Shown: positions 39,051 to 47,507, numbered from the stretch's first letter. The stretch: DNA of 61,593 nt from Rhodospirillales bacterium (GCA_016776725.1 JADHSV010000014.1:1-61593), one strand, 5' to 3'. Numbers and translations are program-made. The notes: generated by a model not told the origin, from the sequence alone.

Positions 39051-39116
39051 AGGGACTAAAGACATCTTGCAAAAGTGCTAAAGCTTTTGATCCAAGGCGC
39101 GAAGGGGAACTGATTT

Positions 39117-39551
39117 TTGGAACAACGCATCAGCCTGATTACCCTGGGCGTCGAAAGCATCGCGCGGGCGAGCGTGTTTTATACGCGCCTCGGCTGGCAG
39201 CCGTCGCCGTTAAGCAATGACAACGTCACCTTTTTCCAGGCTGGCGGTTCGATCTTCGGCCTTTATGGCCAAGCGGCGCTGACCGCCGACGCGGGCCTTG
39301 CGCCGGAAACCGCGCCCGAGGGCATATCGGCCCGCAGCTCGCTCGCCTACAACGCGCGCACGAGGGAAGAGGTCGACGCGGTGCTGAAGGAAGCCAAGGA
39401 CGCCGGGGCCGAGATCGTCAAGCCCGCCGAGGATACCTTCTGGGGCGGCTATTCCGGCTATTTCGCCGATCCCGACGGCCACCTGTGGGAAGTCGCCTGG
39501 AACCCGCATTTCCCCATAGATGAGGACGGCTCTATCCGCCTGCCTGAGTAG
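39117..39551 (+). CDS. VOC / glyoxalase-bleomycin-resistance fold protein
   Basis: 144 residues starting at a TTG (EQRISLITLGVESIARASVF). Two beta-alpha-beta-beta-beta modules are visible; the second ends YFADPDGHLWEVAWNPHFPI, typical of VOC metalloproteins. The homologous stub at 37372 begins with ATG, so the TTG is probably a secondary start forced by the insertion immediately upstream. AAGGGGAAC supplies a ribosome-binding site. Its end overlaps the convergent ChaC gene by 20 nt. Specific substrate unknown. Confidence 0.85.
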   Translation: MEQRISLITLGVESIARASVFYTRLGWQPSPLSNDNVTFFQAGGSIFGLYGQAALTADAGLAPETAPEGISARSSLAYNARTREEVDAVLKEAKDAGAEIVKPAEDTFWGGYSGYFADPDGHLWEVAWNPHFPIDEDGSIRLPE

Positions 39552-40071
39552 CCAGCGTCTTATCCAAAATCCGGTGCAACGGCCCGGCGGTAATGCCCAG
39601 CTCATCCAGATGGGCCACCGTGTTGGCCAGGTATTCGGTGGCGGGGCCGTGCTGACCGACGCCTTGCAGAAGTAATTCGACCATGCGTTCGTCGGGAAGT
39701 TTGCCGGTGTATTGGACGTGATCGCGCCGGGCCACGAAGCAGTAGGCATCGACCCGTTCGCCGCCGTCCAGCACCAGACGCAAAAACGTAGGCGTGTAGA
39801 CGCCGGTGGTCATTTCGCGATCAATCAGGTAGGCGCGCACGTCTTCCCAGTTTTCCGGGGCCACCGCATAGGCCCGGCCCACGCACGAGCCGCCGCGGTC
39901 CAGTCCCAGCACCAGCCCCGGTTTTTCGTCCGTGCCGCGCGCGCGCACCGAATAGATGCACAGCGCGCGGTGATAGCCGAACAGTTGCGCCGGGCGCATT
40001 TCAAGGAAGGGGAAATCGGGCCGCCACATGAGCGAGCCGTAGGCGAACACCCAGACTTTTTCGCTCATCAA
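39532..40071 (-). CDS. ChaC-type gamma-glutamylcyclotransferase, copy 2
   Basis: 179 residues. The family start VWVFAYGSLMWRPDFPF supplies the YGSL substrate-binding loop. LFGYHRALCIYSVRARGT, PGLVLGLDRGGSCVGRAYAV and the catalytic Glu in LIDREMTTGVY follow. It should release 5-oxoproline from glutathione. Its start overlaps the stop of a second ChaC gene by 4 nt; the two are about half identical and probably arose by tandem duplication. Confidence 0.88.
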   Translation of the reverse strand: MMSEKVWVFAYGSLMWRPDFPFLEMRPAQLFGYHRALCIYSVRARGTDEKPGLVLGLDRGGSCVGRAYAVAPENWEDVRAYLIDREMTTGVYTPTFLRLVLDGGERVDAYCFVARRDHVQYTGKLPDERMVELLLQGVGQHGPATEYLANTVAHLDELGITAGPLHRILDKTLATQAGG

Positions 40072-40679
40072 ATCCCGCTCCCGCGGTCGATCTCGCCGGT
40101 CAGCGCCTCGACCCTTTGCAAAAGTTTATGTACGCGCCCGTCGGTGAAACCAAGGCCTTCCAGGTGCCGTACCGTGTTGATCAGATAGTCGCGGTTCAGC
40201 CCCGATTGGCCCTGGGCGTCCATGATGATGGCGGCCGCCGCGTCGGCCTCCAGATGGCCCGCGTACTGGCGGTGGGTGGGATCGGCGACGAAGGTGTAAG
40301 CCGTGACCCGTTCCTCGCCCAAACGAACCGGCAATGATTTTGGAATATAGGCGCTGGTCACCAGTTCGCGTTCGTCCAGATAGGCAACCACGTCGGCCAC
40401 ATGTTCGGCGGCCACACGGAAGGCCAAGCCCCGGCAGCACCCGCCCCGGGCCAGTCCCAGCACCAGACCGGGATGATCGGACGTTCCCCGGTGATGGTGC
40501 GAATAGATGCAGAATTCGCGGTGATAGCCGCCCAGCAACGCGGGCTGCACGTCCATATGCCCGAACCCCGGACGCCACATGAGCGAGCCGTAGCCGAACA
40601 CCCACAAATCGCCGTTCGCCGCCAGATCGGGGCCTTTGAAGACGTCGGGGTTGGGCTCGTTTTTATTTTGCATGTTCAT
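40068..40679 (-). CDS. ChaC-type gamma-glutamylcyclotransferase, copy 1
   Basis: 203 residues from the ATG at 40679 (MNMQNKNEPNPDVFKGPDLA); the much longer upstream open frame is antisense to DUF2125. Motifs parallel the neighbour: LWVFGYGSLMWRPGFGHMDV, LGGYHREFCIYSHHHRGT, PGLVLGLARGGCCRGLAFRV and YLDERELVTSAYIPKSL with the catalytic Glu. First gene of a two-gene operon of ChaC paralogues. It probably acts in glutathione turnover. Confidence 0.88.
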   Translation of the reverse strand: MNMQNKNEPNPDVFKGPDLAANGDLWVFGYGSLMWRPGFGHMDVQPALLGGYHREFCIYSHHHRGTSDHPGLVLGLARGGCCRGLAFRVAAEHVADVVAYLDERELVTSAYIPKSLPVRLGEERVTAYTFVADPTHRQYAGHLEADAAAAIIMDAQGQSGLNRDYLINTVRHLEGLGFTDGRVHKLLQRVEALTGEIDRGSGI

Positions 40680-40730
40680 TACGAAAGTTAATCTCTCGAT
40701 CCTTCGCTTGCAACGAACTATAACGACGCC

Positions 40731-41843
40731 ATGCGCCAACCGCGAAAACATCGGAACGACCAGACGAACGGGGTTCATCCGGTCTTTAGTTACCGGCCCC
40801 CCAAATACCTGTCGTCCGCCAAGTGGGCGGCAATAGCCGCGGGCGCGGTTTTTCTGCTCTGCGCGATTTACGTGGCGTTTTGGTTCTTCATGGCCGGGCA
40901 ACTGCGCGACGGAACCATGGCCTGGATTGAAGAACAGCGAAACGCGGGTTTGGCGGTCAACTTCAAAACCCTCGATATCGGCGGCTTCCCGTTCAGCCTT
41001 CAAATGACCGTCGACGGCCCCACCATCGCCGCCCCGAAAAGTTCGGCCCGGTGGGGATGGGAAGGCGAAAAGGTGCGCGCATCCATGCGCCTGTGGCGCC
41101 CCGACCGGGTAACGATTAACGCGCCGGGCAATCATGCTTTCGTATTTGCCATCAATGGCGGAATCCAGCATTTCCGGGGCTTTGCCGAACAATTAAACGC
41201 CGCGCTGACGCTGGGCGACCGCTCGCCCATGCCACTGGAAGCCAATATCGCCGGATTGACCCTGGACAGTGTGCAAACCGGGGACATCTGGCGCGTCGGC
41301 CAGGCGCGGATAAATGTGCTGGCGCCGCAGGCAAGTGCGGAAAAATCAAACGTACCGACCCTTGATGTGCGGTTTCGCATGGGCGATTTCAGCGTTCCGG
41401 CGCGGCTCGAACTGCCCCTTGGCGCCGATGTGGAAAGGCTGGAAATCAGCGCCGAGTTAATGGGAGCGATTGCCGGCGGTCCCCTCGAAGAAGCGCTGAG
41501 CGGCTGGCGCGACGACGGCGGCGTGATCGAGGTGCAAAGGTTCAGTCTGGCCTACGGTCCCGTTTCACTGACAGCCGACGGAACCATGGCACTGGACCGC
41601 GCGTTGCAGCCCATCGGCTCGTTCACCGCACGTATCGAAGGCTTTTTCGAAGCCGTGGACGCGTTGCGCACCCGCGGCATCATTAAGGCGCGCGATGCCA
41701 TCACGGCCAAGATGGTGTTGGGCGTCATGGCCCGGCGTTCGGGCAACGGGCGGGCCGGCCTGAATATCCCCCTGACCGTTCAGCAGCGCCAACTTTTCGC
41801 CGGTCCGGTCCCTCTGGCGAAAATTCCCGAAATTATCTGGTAG
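40731..41843 (+). CDS. DUF2125 family envelope protein
   Basis: 370 residues. One N-terminal membrane helix (WAAIAAGAVFLLCAIYVAFW) leads to a large beta-rich periplasmic domain with TLDIGGFPFSLQMTVDGPTI, VRASMRLWRPDRVTINAPGN and EVQRFSLAYGPVSLTADGTM, the DUF2125 pattern seen across Alphaproteobacteria. The repeated beta-sheet layout resembles AsmA/TamB-like lipid-transport proteins, which is inference only. The exported AlgH paralogue begins 10 nt later, so the two are likely co-expressed. Confidence 0.8.
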   Translation: MRQPRKHRNDQTNGVHPVFSYRPPKYLSSAKWAAIAAGAVFLLCAIYVAFWFFMAGQLRDGTMAWIEEQRNAGLAVNFKTLDIGGFPFSLQMTVDGPTIAAPKSSARWGWEGEKVRASMRLWRPDRVTINAPGNHAFVFAINGGIQHFRGFAEQLNAALTLGDRSPMPLEANIAGLTLDSVQTGDIWRVGQARINVLAPQASAEKSNVPTLDVRFRMGDFSVPARLELPLGADVERLEISAELMGAIAGGPLEEALSGWRDDGGVIEVQRFSLAYGPVSLTADGTMALDRALQPIGSFTARIEGFFEAVDALRTRGIIKARDAITAKMVLGVMARRSGNGRAGLNIPLTVQQRQLFAGPVPLAKIPEIIW

Positions 41844-41852
41844 AATAGCCGC

Positions 41853-42473
41853 ATGAGACTATTGCGGACACTTGCGCTTGTTACCGCGTTTTGGTTTGCC
41901 GCCGGTTCGGCGGGGGATGCGGGCGCGCAATCCCTGGTGCCCGGCGGTCAGGGGCACTTCACGCGCGGGCAGCTGTTGGTTGCCTCGCCCAAAATGCCGG
42001 ACGGGCGGTTTGCGCGAACGGTTATCTACATGGTCGATCACGATGCCAGGGGCGCGTTCGGATTTATCGTCAACCGGCCCATGGGCGCCGGGCCCATGGA
42101 TGAATTCATGAAAAGCCTGGACTTGCCGCCCGGCGATGGCGGCGAAATTACCCTGCACTACGGCGGGCCGGTCGATCCGGGCGCCGTGTTCGTCCTGCAT
42201 TCCGCCGAGTGGAAAGACCGCGATCCCGTCTCGCAGCGCGGCCCCCTCGCCGTGACCACGCACCCCGATATTCTGAAGGCCATATCCGAGGGACACGGCC
42301 CGCGCCGCAGCCTCGTCATCATGGGATATGCCGGATGGGGGGCGCGCCAACTGGAAGGCGAAATGGCGCGCGACGACTGGATCACCGCCCCCATGGACTT
42401 CGACCTCATCTTCGACACCGACGCCGCCACAAAATGGGAGCGCGCCTCGGCCAAAGCCGGCGTGGCGCTGTAA
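41853..42473 (+). CDS. YqgE/AlgH family protein with signal peptide
   Basis: 206 residues. The AlgH body is complete (GQLLVASPKMPDGRFARTVI, YMVDHDARGAFGFIVNRPMG, LHYGGPVDPGAVFVLHSAEW, IMGYAGWGARQLEGEMARDD, PMDFDLIFD). It is preceded by about 27 residues that form a signal peptide (MRLLRTLALVTAFWFAAGSA, then GDAGAQS). Cytoplasmic AlgH proteins, like the copy at 16779, lack this, so this paralogue is probably periplasmic. Only 10 nt separate it from the DUF2125 gene. Confidence 0.85.
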   Translation: MRLLRTLALVTAFWFAAGSAGDAGAQSLVPGGQGHFTRGQLLVASPKMPDGRFARTVIYMVDHDARGAFGFIVNRPMGAGPMDEFMKSLDLPPGDGGEITLHYGGPVDPGAVFVLHSAEWKDRDPVSQRGPLAVTTHPDILKAISEGHGPRRSLVIMGYAGWGARQLEGEMARDDWITAPMDFDLIFDTDAATKWERASAKAGVAL

Positions 42474-42475
42474 GC

Positions 42476-42536
42476 CCTATTTCGGTACAGTATACTAAAT
42501 TATTTATAATAACTTAGCATACTGTACCGAAATAGG
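42476..42536. repeat. long perfect inverted repeat between convergent genes
   Basis: Arms 42476-42493 and 42519-42536 are 18-nt perfect inverted copies (left arm begins CCTATTTCGGTAC). After one mismatch, CTAA/TTAG extends the stem to 23 positions around an AT-rich loop. It fills the gap between algH paralogue and tyrA, which converge, so a bidirectional terminator is likely, although neither side has a proper T run. Confidence 0.9.
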
Positions 42537-42544
42537 TGGAATTC

Positions 42545-43453
42545 TTAGTTCTTCGCGCCGTTGGGGCCTTTGGGCGGGATGTGCTGTTTGGCGTCGATGA
42601 CGCCGCGGCGGATTTCACGGGTGCGGGTGAAAACTTCGTCCAGCGTATCGCCCTCACCGCGCCGGATGGCCCGGCGCAGGGCCACCAGATCCTCGCTGAA
42701 GCGGCCCAGCATTTCCAGCACCGCTTCGCGGTTGTTCAGGAAAACGTCGCGCCACATGGTCGGGTCGGACGCGGCGATTCGCGTGAAGTCGCGAAAGCCG
42801 CCGGCGGAAAACTGGATGACCTCGTCCCGAAGGTCGCCTTCCAGCTCGGTTGCCGTGCCGACGATGGTATAGGCGATCAGGTGCGGCACGTGCGAAGTAA
42901 TGGCCAGCACCTTGTCGTGGCGAACCGGGTCCATCATCTGGATATCCGACCCAGCACATCGCCACAGCTCGCACACCGTTTCCACCGCCGCCGGATCGGT
43001 TTTTTTGAGCGGCGTAATGATGCACCATCGACCATCAAACAATTCGGCGAAGCCCGCCTCGGGACCCGAATTCTCGGTTCCGGCCACGGGGTGGGCGGGC
43101 ACCAGATGCACGCCTTCGGGCAGATGGGGTCCTACATCGCGTTCAACGCATTCCTTGACCGACCCCACATCGGTAACGATGCAGCCGGGCTTGAGGCCGC
43201 CGGCCATGTTTTCGGCAATCTCGGCGTAGGTGCCCAACGGCGTGCCCAGCACCACCAGGTCGGCGCCTTCGACCGCCAGGCGGGGATCGGTGGTCACGCT
43301 GTCGGCCAAACCCAGTTCCACGGCCTTGTCCAGCGTCTTGCGCGTGCGCGAACAGGCCGCAATATGGCCCGCCAGACCGTCCCGGCGCATGACGCGCGCC
43401 AGGGACGAGTTAATCAGGCCAATGCCGATAAAGGTGACTTTCTCAAAAAGCAT
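42545..43453 (-). CDS. tyrA: prephenate/arogenate dehydrogenase
   Basis: 302 residues from the ATG at 43451-43453 (MLFEKVTFIGIGLINSSLAR). The Rossmann GxGxxxxSLA motif is at the N-terminus; TDVGSVKECVERDVGPHLPE and LVPAHPVAGTENSGPEAGF hold the catalytic His and substrate residues, and SHVPHLIAYTIVGTA is the second-domain motif. It makes tyrosine precursors with NAD(P). Last gene of a chorismate mutase-hisC-tyrA operon, 16 nt after hisC. No ACT or mutase domain is fused. Confidence 0.92.
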   Translation of the reverse strand: MLFEKVTFIGIGLINSSLARVMRRDGLAGHIAACSRTRKTLDKAVELGLADSVTTDPRLAVEGADLVVLGTPLGTYAEIAENMAGGLKPGCIVTDVGSVKECVERDVGPHLPEGVHLVPAHPVAGTENSGPEAGFAELFDGRWCIITPLKKTDPAAVETVCELWRCAGSDIQMMDPVRHDKVLAITSHVPHLIAYTIVGTATELEGDLRDEVIQFSAGGFRDFTRIAASDPTMWRDVFLNNREAVLEMLGRFSEDLVALRRAIRRGEGDTLDEVFTRTREIRRGVIDAKQHIPPKGPNGAKN

Positions 43454-43469
43454 ATCCGGGCGTTCTCTT

Positions 43470-44558
43470 TTATCCGTGAAATTCAGCGAGGGCGGCAACA
43501 AAGGCCCGCATCTCGTCTTCAAGTCCGATGGTCACGCGCAACGATTCGGGCAGGCCGTAAACGGCCATCCGGCGCGCAATAATTCCGCGCGATTTGAGGA
43601 ATTCGTCGGCGTCCAGAGCGCCCTTCCCTTCTTCGTCGGGAAAGCGGACCAAAATGAAGTTGCCGATGCTGGGCGGCACGTCGTATCCGATCTCGCGCAC
43701 CTTTTGCGTGGTCCAGGGCAGCCATTCGTTGTTATGGGCTTTCACACTATCGACGAAGTCCTGATCGGCGAGAGCGGCGAGCCCCGCTTCCTGGGCGGCC
43801 TGGGAAACATTGAAGGGATTGCGCACGCGGTTCAGCACATCGGCGATCTGGGCGGAACCGTAGGCCCATCCCAAACGCATCCCGCCAAGCCCGTAAATCT
43901 TCGAAAATGTTCTGGTCATGACCACATTGTCATTGGCTTCAACCAGATCGATACCCGGCGAATAATCTTCCAGGTCGATGTATTCGGCATAGGCCGCATC
44001 AATCACCAGCAACACGTCGCCGGGCAGCCCGGCGCGCAGACGCTCCAATTCGCTCTTGGACAAGTAAGTTCCGGTCGGATTGTTGGGATTGGCGATAAAG
44101 ACGATGCGCGTCGCGGCCGTCACCTTGGCCAGAATTTGGTCGACATCCGCTGCCAGATCATCGTCGGGCGCAGCAACCGGCGTCGCCGAAGCCGCCTTGG
44201 CGGCAATGGGATACATCAGGAAGCCGTGCTCGGAATACAGGACTTCGTCGCCTTCGCCTGCATAAGCGCGACACAGAAGTCCCAGCAATTCGTCGGACCC
44301 CGCGCCGAAAACGATGCGCGAGGCATCCAGATCGTATTTGGCAGCCACCGCTTCGCGCAAGGCCGTGCAGCCGCCGTCGGGATAGCGGTGAATTTCACTG
44401 CCGTGCGCCTTGAAGGCTTCGATGGCTTTCGGGCTGGGGCCGTGCGCCCCTTCGTTGGATGCCAGTTTGATGATCCGGGTGACGCCCGGCACTCCGGATT
44501 CGCCACCGACGTACGGGGTAATGTCCATGACACCGGGTTGGGGGACGAGAATACTCAT
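43470..44558 (-). CDS. hisC: histidinol-phosphate / aromatic aminotransferase
   Basis: 362 residues, fold-type I PLP enzyme. Motifs: IKLASNEGAHGPSPKAIEAF, FGAGSDELLGLLCRAY, FIANPNNPTGTYLS, DAAYAEYIDL and the PLP lysine in RTFSKIYGLGGMRLGWAYG. Placed between chorismate mutase and tyrA, it probably serves as the aromatic aminotransferase (HisC2 role) in phenylalanine and tyrosine synthesis rather than, or besides, histidine synthesis. Overlaps the upstream gene by 4 nt. Confidence 0.92.
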   Translation of the reverse strand: MSILVPQPGVMDITPYVGGESGVPGVTRIIKLASNEGAHGPSPKAIEAFKAHGSEIHRYPDGGCTALREAVAAKYDLDASRIVFGAGSDELLGLLCRAYAGEGDEVLYSEHGFLMYPIAAKAASATPVAAPDDDLAADVDQILAKVTAATRIVFIANPNNPTGTYLSKSELERLRAGLPGDVLLVIDAAYAEYIDLEDYSPGIDLVEANDNVVMTRTFSKIYGLGGMRLGWAYGSAQIADVLNRVRNPFNVSQAAQEAGLAALADQDFVDSVKAHNNEWLPWTTQKVREIGYDVPPSIGNFILVRFPDEEGKGALDADEFLKSRGIIARRMAVYGLPESLRVTIGLEDEMRAFVAALAEFHG

Positions 44559-45502
44559 GACCGACGTTTCCTGCTTGCTGGAGTGGATTTGGCTGTTGAT
44601 TTGCGGCCGCGTCGGGCCGCCGGTTTTTCCTCGGGCGCCGGGGCCAGTTCCTCGGCACTTAACGGAATTCCGTAACTGCCAAGGCAGACGACCCGGTTAA
44701 CGGGCGACCCAAAAGCATCAATAAATCTTGAAACAGCCCGGTCTTGCGCGCCGACAAACCCATCGACCTCAATCAGATAATACCACGGGCCTCCGGCTTG
44801 TTGATCGCGCCAGCTGGCCGAAAAGCGCGTTGAAAGACCGGTTTCCTTCATGGCCGCAACCAGCGGCGTCAGGCCGGGCTGATCGTCGGCTTCAATGACC
44901 AGCCACGAACGGTCCCGCCCCGTTTCCTCGCGATCGACCGGGCAAATAACGACGGCTTCGGCGTTGGCGTCGCGTCCGTTGCCCGGCCCCGAAAACGGAA
45001 GCCGTGCAATTATCCGAGGCGCATCTTCGCTTTGGCCGACCAGATGCGGCCACCAGGGCTCTTTGTCGTCGGGCCGCGGCAGCGGCAAAACGCCAACCGT
45101 CGCGCCATTGGATTGAACCGTCTCGATAACGCGGCGCGCCGACGGATATGCGGTCATCGGCGTGTAGCTGCCGTAAAAATCCCGTGCCAGATCGCGGCAT
45201 CCGTCATCGTCCTCATTCGCGTAAACGGCAACCGAAAACGGCCCTTCGAACGAAAGCGTGGCGACAATCAGTTCGCGCCAGATGCGCGTCAATTCGCGCT
45301 TGGGAAAATTCCCCGTATGATCGGCAACCAAACGGTACAGAATTTCATCCTCGCGGGCCGGGCGAATCTTAATGGCCTGCCCCTTTTTCAAATCGCGCAC
45401 GCTTTCCACGACCCGTGTCCGCCGCCGGATCAACTCGTGGATTTCGGTGTCAATGCGGTCTATCTCGCGCCGCAACGCGTCCAGCGATTTTTTCGCAACC
45501 AT
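44555..45502 (-). CDS. chorismate mutase with degenerate prephenate-dehydratase-like and ACT regions
   Basis: 315 residues. Residues 1-90 are an AroQ-type chorismate mutase (LDALRREIDRIDTEIHELIR, RVVESVRDLKKG, RPAREDEILYRLV, ELTRIWRELIVATLSFEG). Residues 95-205 follow the layout of a prephenate dehydratase domain, but the catalytic Thr-Arg-Phe signature is not recognisable. Residues 215-280 resemble an ACT domain (SWLVIEADDQPGLTPLVAAM), and the tail is a basic, Ala-rich extension (RRGRKSTAKSTPASRKRRS). It probably converts chorismate to prephenate with regulation by aromatic amino acids. First gene of the operon with hisC and tyrA. Confidence 0.85.
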   Translation of the reverse strand: MVAKKSLDALRREIDRIDTEIHELIRRRTRVVESVRDLKKGQAIKIRPAREDEILYRLVADHTGNFPKRELTRIWRELIVATLSFEGPFSVAVYANEDDDGCRDLARDFYGSYTPMTAYPSARRVIETVQSNGATVGVLPLPRPDDKEPWWPHLVGQSEDAPRIIARLPFSGPGNGRDANAEAVVICPVDREETGRDRSWLVIEADDQPGLTPLVAAMKETGLSTRFSASWRDQQAGGPWYYLIEVDGFVGAQDRAVSRFIDAFGSPVNRVVCLGSYGIPLSAEELAPAPEEKPAARRGRKSTAKSTPASRKRRS

Positions 45503-45665
45503 TCCGTTGAGTCCCGGTATATTGATACCCGCCCCGCCTCATGAGCCGGACAGTGATAACGGTCCGTCCCCGCAAAATCAAAGAAAACGTTGATGTCAGG
45601 CTCTATGTATCTTAGTACCCGTACATTCTGAGAAGATACGTCAACATGTATATTTGAGCCAATCA
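45503..45665. promoter_or_regulatory. divergent promoter region of the chorismate mutase and metX genes
   Basis: Contains a possible metX promoter (TTGATG 45590-45595, 17 nt, TAGTAC 45613-45618). An inverted repeat GTATCTT (45607-45613) / AAGATAC (45633-45639) overlaps the -10. GGCTC (45599-45603) can pair with GAGCC at 45543-45547 or at 45656-45660, just before the metX ATG. An operator or a short RNA switch are both possible. Confidence 0.4.
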
Positions 45666-46862
45666 ATGAGCAAAAGCGGCGACACATCTTTCCGCCAATG
45701 GGATGCGGACACGTTCCCCGGACACCGCGTGGTGTTGGGCCGGGACGAACCGTTGCGCCTTGATTGTGGGACCGGGCTGACCAATTTCACCGTCGCCTAT
45801 CAAACCTACGGCAAGCTGAATGCGGCCAAAACCAACGCCGTCATGATCTGTCACGCCCTGACCGGCGACCAGTTCGTCGCCGAACCTCATCCGATCACCG
45901 GCAAAGCCGGCTGGTGGGATTTGATGGTCGGGCCGGGCAAACCCATCGATACCGACCGTTACTTCGTCATTTGCTCGAATGTCCTGGGCGGCTGCATGGG
46001 CACCATCGGCCCGCAGGAAATCAACCCCGAGACCGGCAGCCCATGGGCGCTCAACTTTCCGGTAATTACCATCGCCGATATGGTCCGCGCGCAGGTCATG
46101 CTGCTGGACCACCTTGAAATCGAGCGCCTGTTCGCGGTGGCAGGCGGATCCATTGGCGGAATGCAGGTGCTGGAATGGGCGGCGTCGTATCCCGACCGGG
46201 TGTTTGCCGCCGCGCCCATCGCCACCACGGTGCATCATTCCGCGCAGAACATTGCGTTCCACGAGGTCGGCCGTCAGGCGATTATGGCCGATCCCGACTG
46301 GTGCGGGGGCGAGTATCAGAACGAGGGGCGCAATCCCAAGCGCGGCCTTTCCATCGCGCGCATGGCGGCGCACGTCACCTATCTTTCGGAACTGGCGCTG
46401 CAATCCAAGTTTGGGCGCCGTTTGCAGGACCGCGAGGCGATCACCTACGGCTTTGAAGCCGACTTCCAGGTGGAAAGCTATTTGCGCCATCAGGGCAGCA
46501 CGTTCGTTGATCGCTTTGACGCGAACTCGTATTTGTACATCACCCGCGCGGCCGACTATTTCGATATGGCGGAACAGCACGGTGGCAGCGTGGCCGACGC
46601 CTTTCGCGACACGCCGGTACGGTTCTGCGTCATTTCATTCAACAGCGATTGGCTGTACCCGACGGCCGAAAGCCGTGTCATCGTCAATTCGTTGAACGCG
46701 GTGGCGGCGAATGTCAGCTTTGCCGAATTCGAAACCAGCTTCGGTCATGATTCCTTCCTTCTGAACGTTCCCGAGTTCCATCGGGTCTTTCGCGGTTTCC
46801 TGAACGGTGCTGCCGACCACTACGGCTTGCCGCGCGTTGGACACTCGGGAGACGCCCTATGA
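45666..46862 (+). CDS. metX: homoserine O-acetyltransferase / succinyltransferase
   Basis: 398 residues, alpha/beta-hydrolase fold. Start at ATG 45666 ([20 protein letters not shown]). Motifs: [60 protein letters not shown], the nucleophile Ser in [20 protein letters not shown], and the catalytic His in [14 protein letters not shown]. It activates homoserine for methionine synthesis and competes with ThrB for homoserine. Translation is coupled to metW through an ATGATGA overlap. Confidence 0.95.
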   Translation: MSKSGDTSFRQWDADTFPGHRVVLGRDEPLRLDCGTGLTNFTVAYQTYGKLNAAKTNAVMICHALTGDQFVAEPHPITGKAGWWDLMVGPGKPIDTDRYFVICSNVLGGCMGTIGPQEINPETGSPWALNFPVITIADMVRAQVMLLDHLEIERLFAVAGGSIGGMQVLEWAASYPDRVFAAAPIATTVHHSAQNIAFHEVGRQAIMADPDWCGGEYQNEGRNPKRGLSIARMAAHVTYLSELALQSKFGRRLQDREAITYGFEADFQVESYLRHQGSTFVDRFDANSYLYITRAADYFDMAEQHGGSVADAFRDTPVRFCVISFNSDWLYPTAESRVIVNSLNAVAANVSFAEFETSFGHDSFLLNVPEFHRVFRGFLNGAADHYGLPRVGHSGDAL

Positions 46863-47482
46863 TGACCGAAAGCCAGCGCAAGGCCATCCGCGTCGATCTG
46901 CAGCTTATCGCCGACATGATCGAGCCCGGTTCGCGGGTTCTCGATGTCGGTTGCGAGGACGGAACGCTGCTGGACTATCTGGTCAATTTCAAACAGGTGG
47001 ACGGACGCGGGATCGAGCTTAGCACCGAAGGCGTGAATGCCTGTGTCAGCGCCGGCCTTCCGGTTATTCAGGGTGACGCCGACGCCGATCTGGCGACTTA
47101 CCCGGACGGCGCCTTCGATTACGTGGTCCTCAGCCAAACCCTGCAGGCCATGGTGGCGCCGCGCACGGTGGTGGAACATCTCGTGCGTATCGGCAAGCGC
47201 GCCATCGTGTCGTTTCCCAATTTCGGCCATTGGCGGGCGCGCACCCATCTGGCGTTGACGGGACGCATGCCCATGAGCGACGCCCTTCCCTACCAGTGGT
47301 ACGACACGCCCAACATCCATCTGTGCACGATCAAGGATTTTTTGGTGATGTGCCGGGAAACCGAAATCACCATCGAACGCAGCATCTCGCTGAACGAACG
47401 GGGAAACGCCCGGCGCATCAATTCGGGACCCCTGCTGGCTAATGTTTTCGGCGTGCAGGCCGTTTTCGTTCTGCGGCGTTGA
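46859..47482 (+). CDS. metW: methionine biosynthesis protein MetW
   Basis: 207 residues, SAM-methyltransferase fold with [13 protein letters not shown] (motif I), [20 protein letters not shown] and [33 protein letters not shown] is the MetW signature. MetW is needed together with MetX for homoserine acylation in several Proteobacteria. Its ATG overlaps the metX stop. Confidence 0.93.
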   Translation: MMTESQRKAIRVDLQLIADMIEPGSRVLDVGCEDGTLLDYLVNFKQVDGRGIELSTEGVNACVSAGLPVIQGDADADLATYPDGAFDYVVLSQTLQAMVAPRTVVEHLVRIGKRAIVSFPNFGHWRARTHLALTGRMPMSDALPYQWYDTPNIHLCTIKDFLVMCRETEITIERSISLNERGNARRINSGPLLANVFGVQAVFVLRR

Positions 47483-47507
47483 GCCCCCAAAACACCAGGT
47501 CCGTCAC

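Noticed and set aside
40068..41192. Long 374-codon reading of the first ChaC gene
   Set aside because: The extension is antisense to DUF2125 and looks random; the ATG at 40679 begins a normal ChaC protein.
45503..45665. SAM-II riboswitch upstream of metX
   Set aside because: The conserved pseudoknot sequence of that class is not present; only short pairings are seen.
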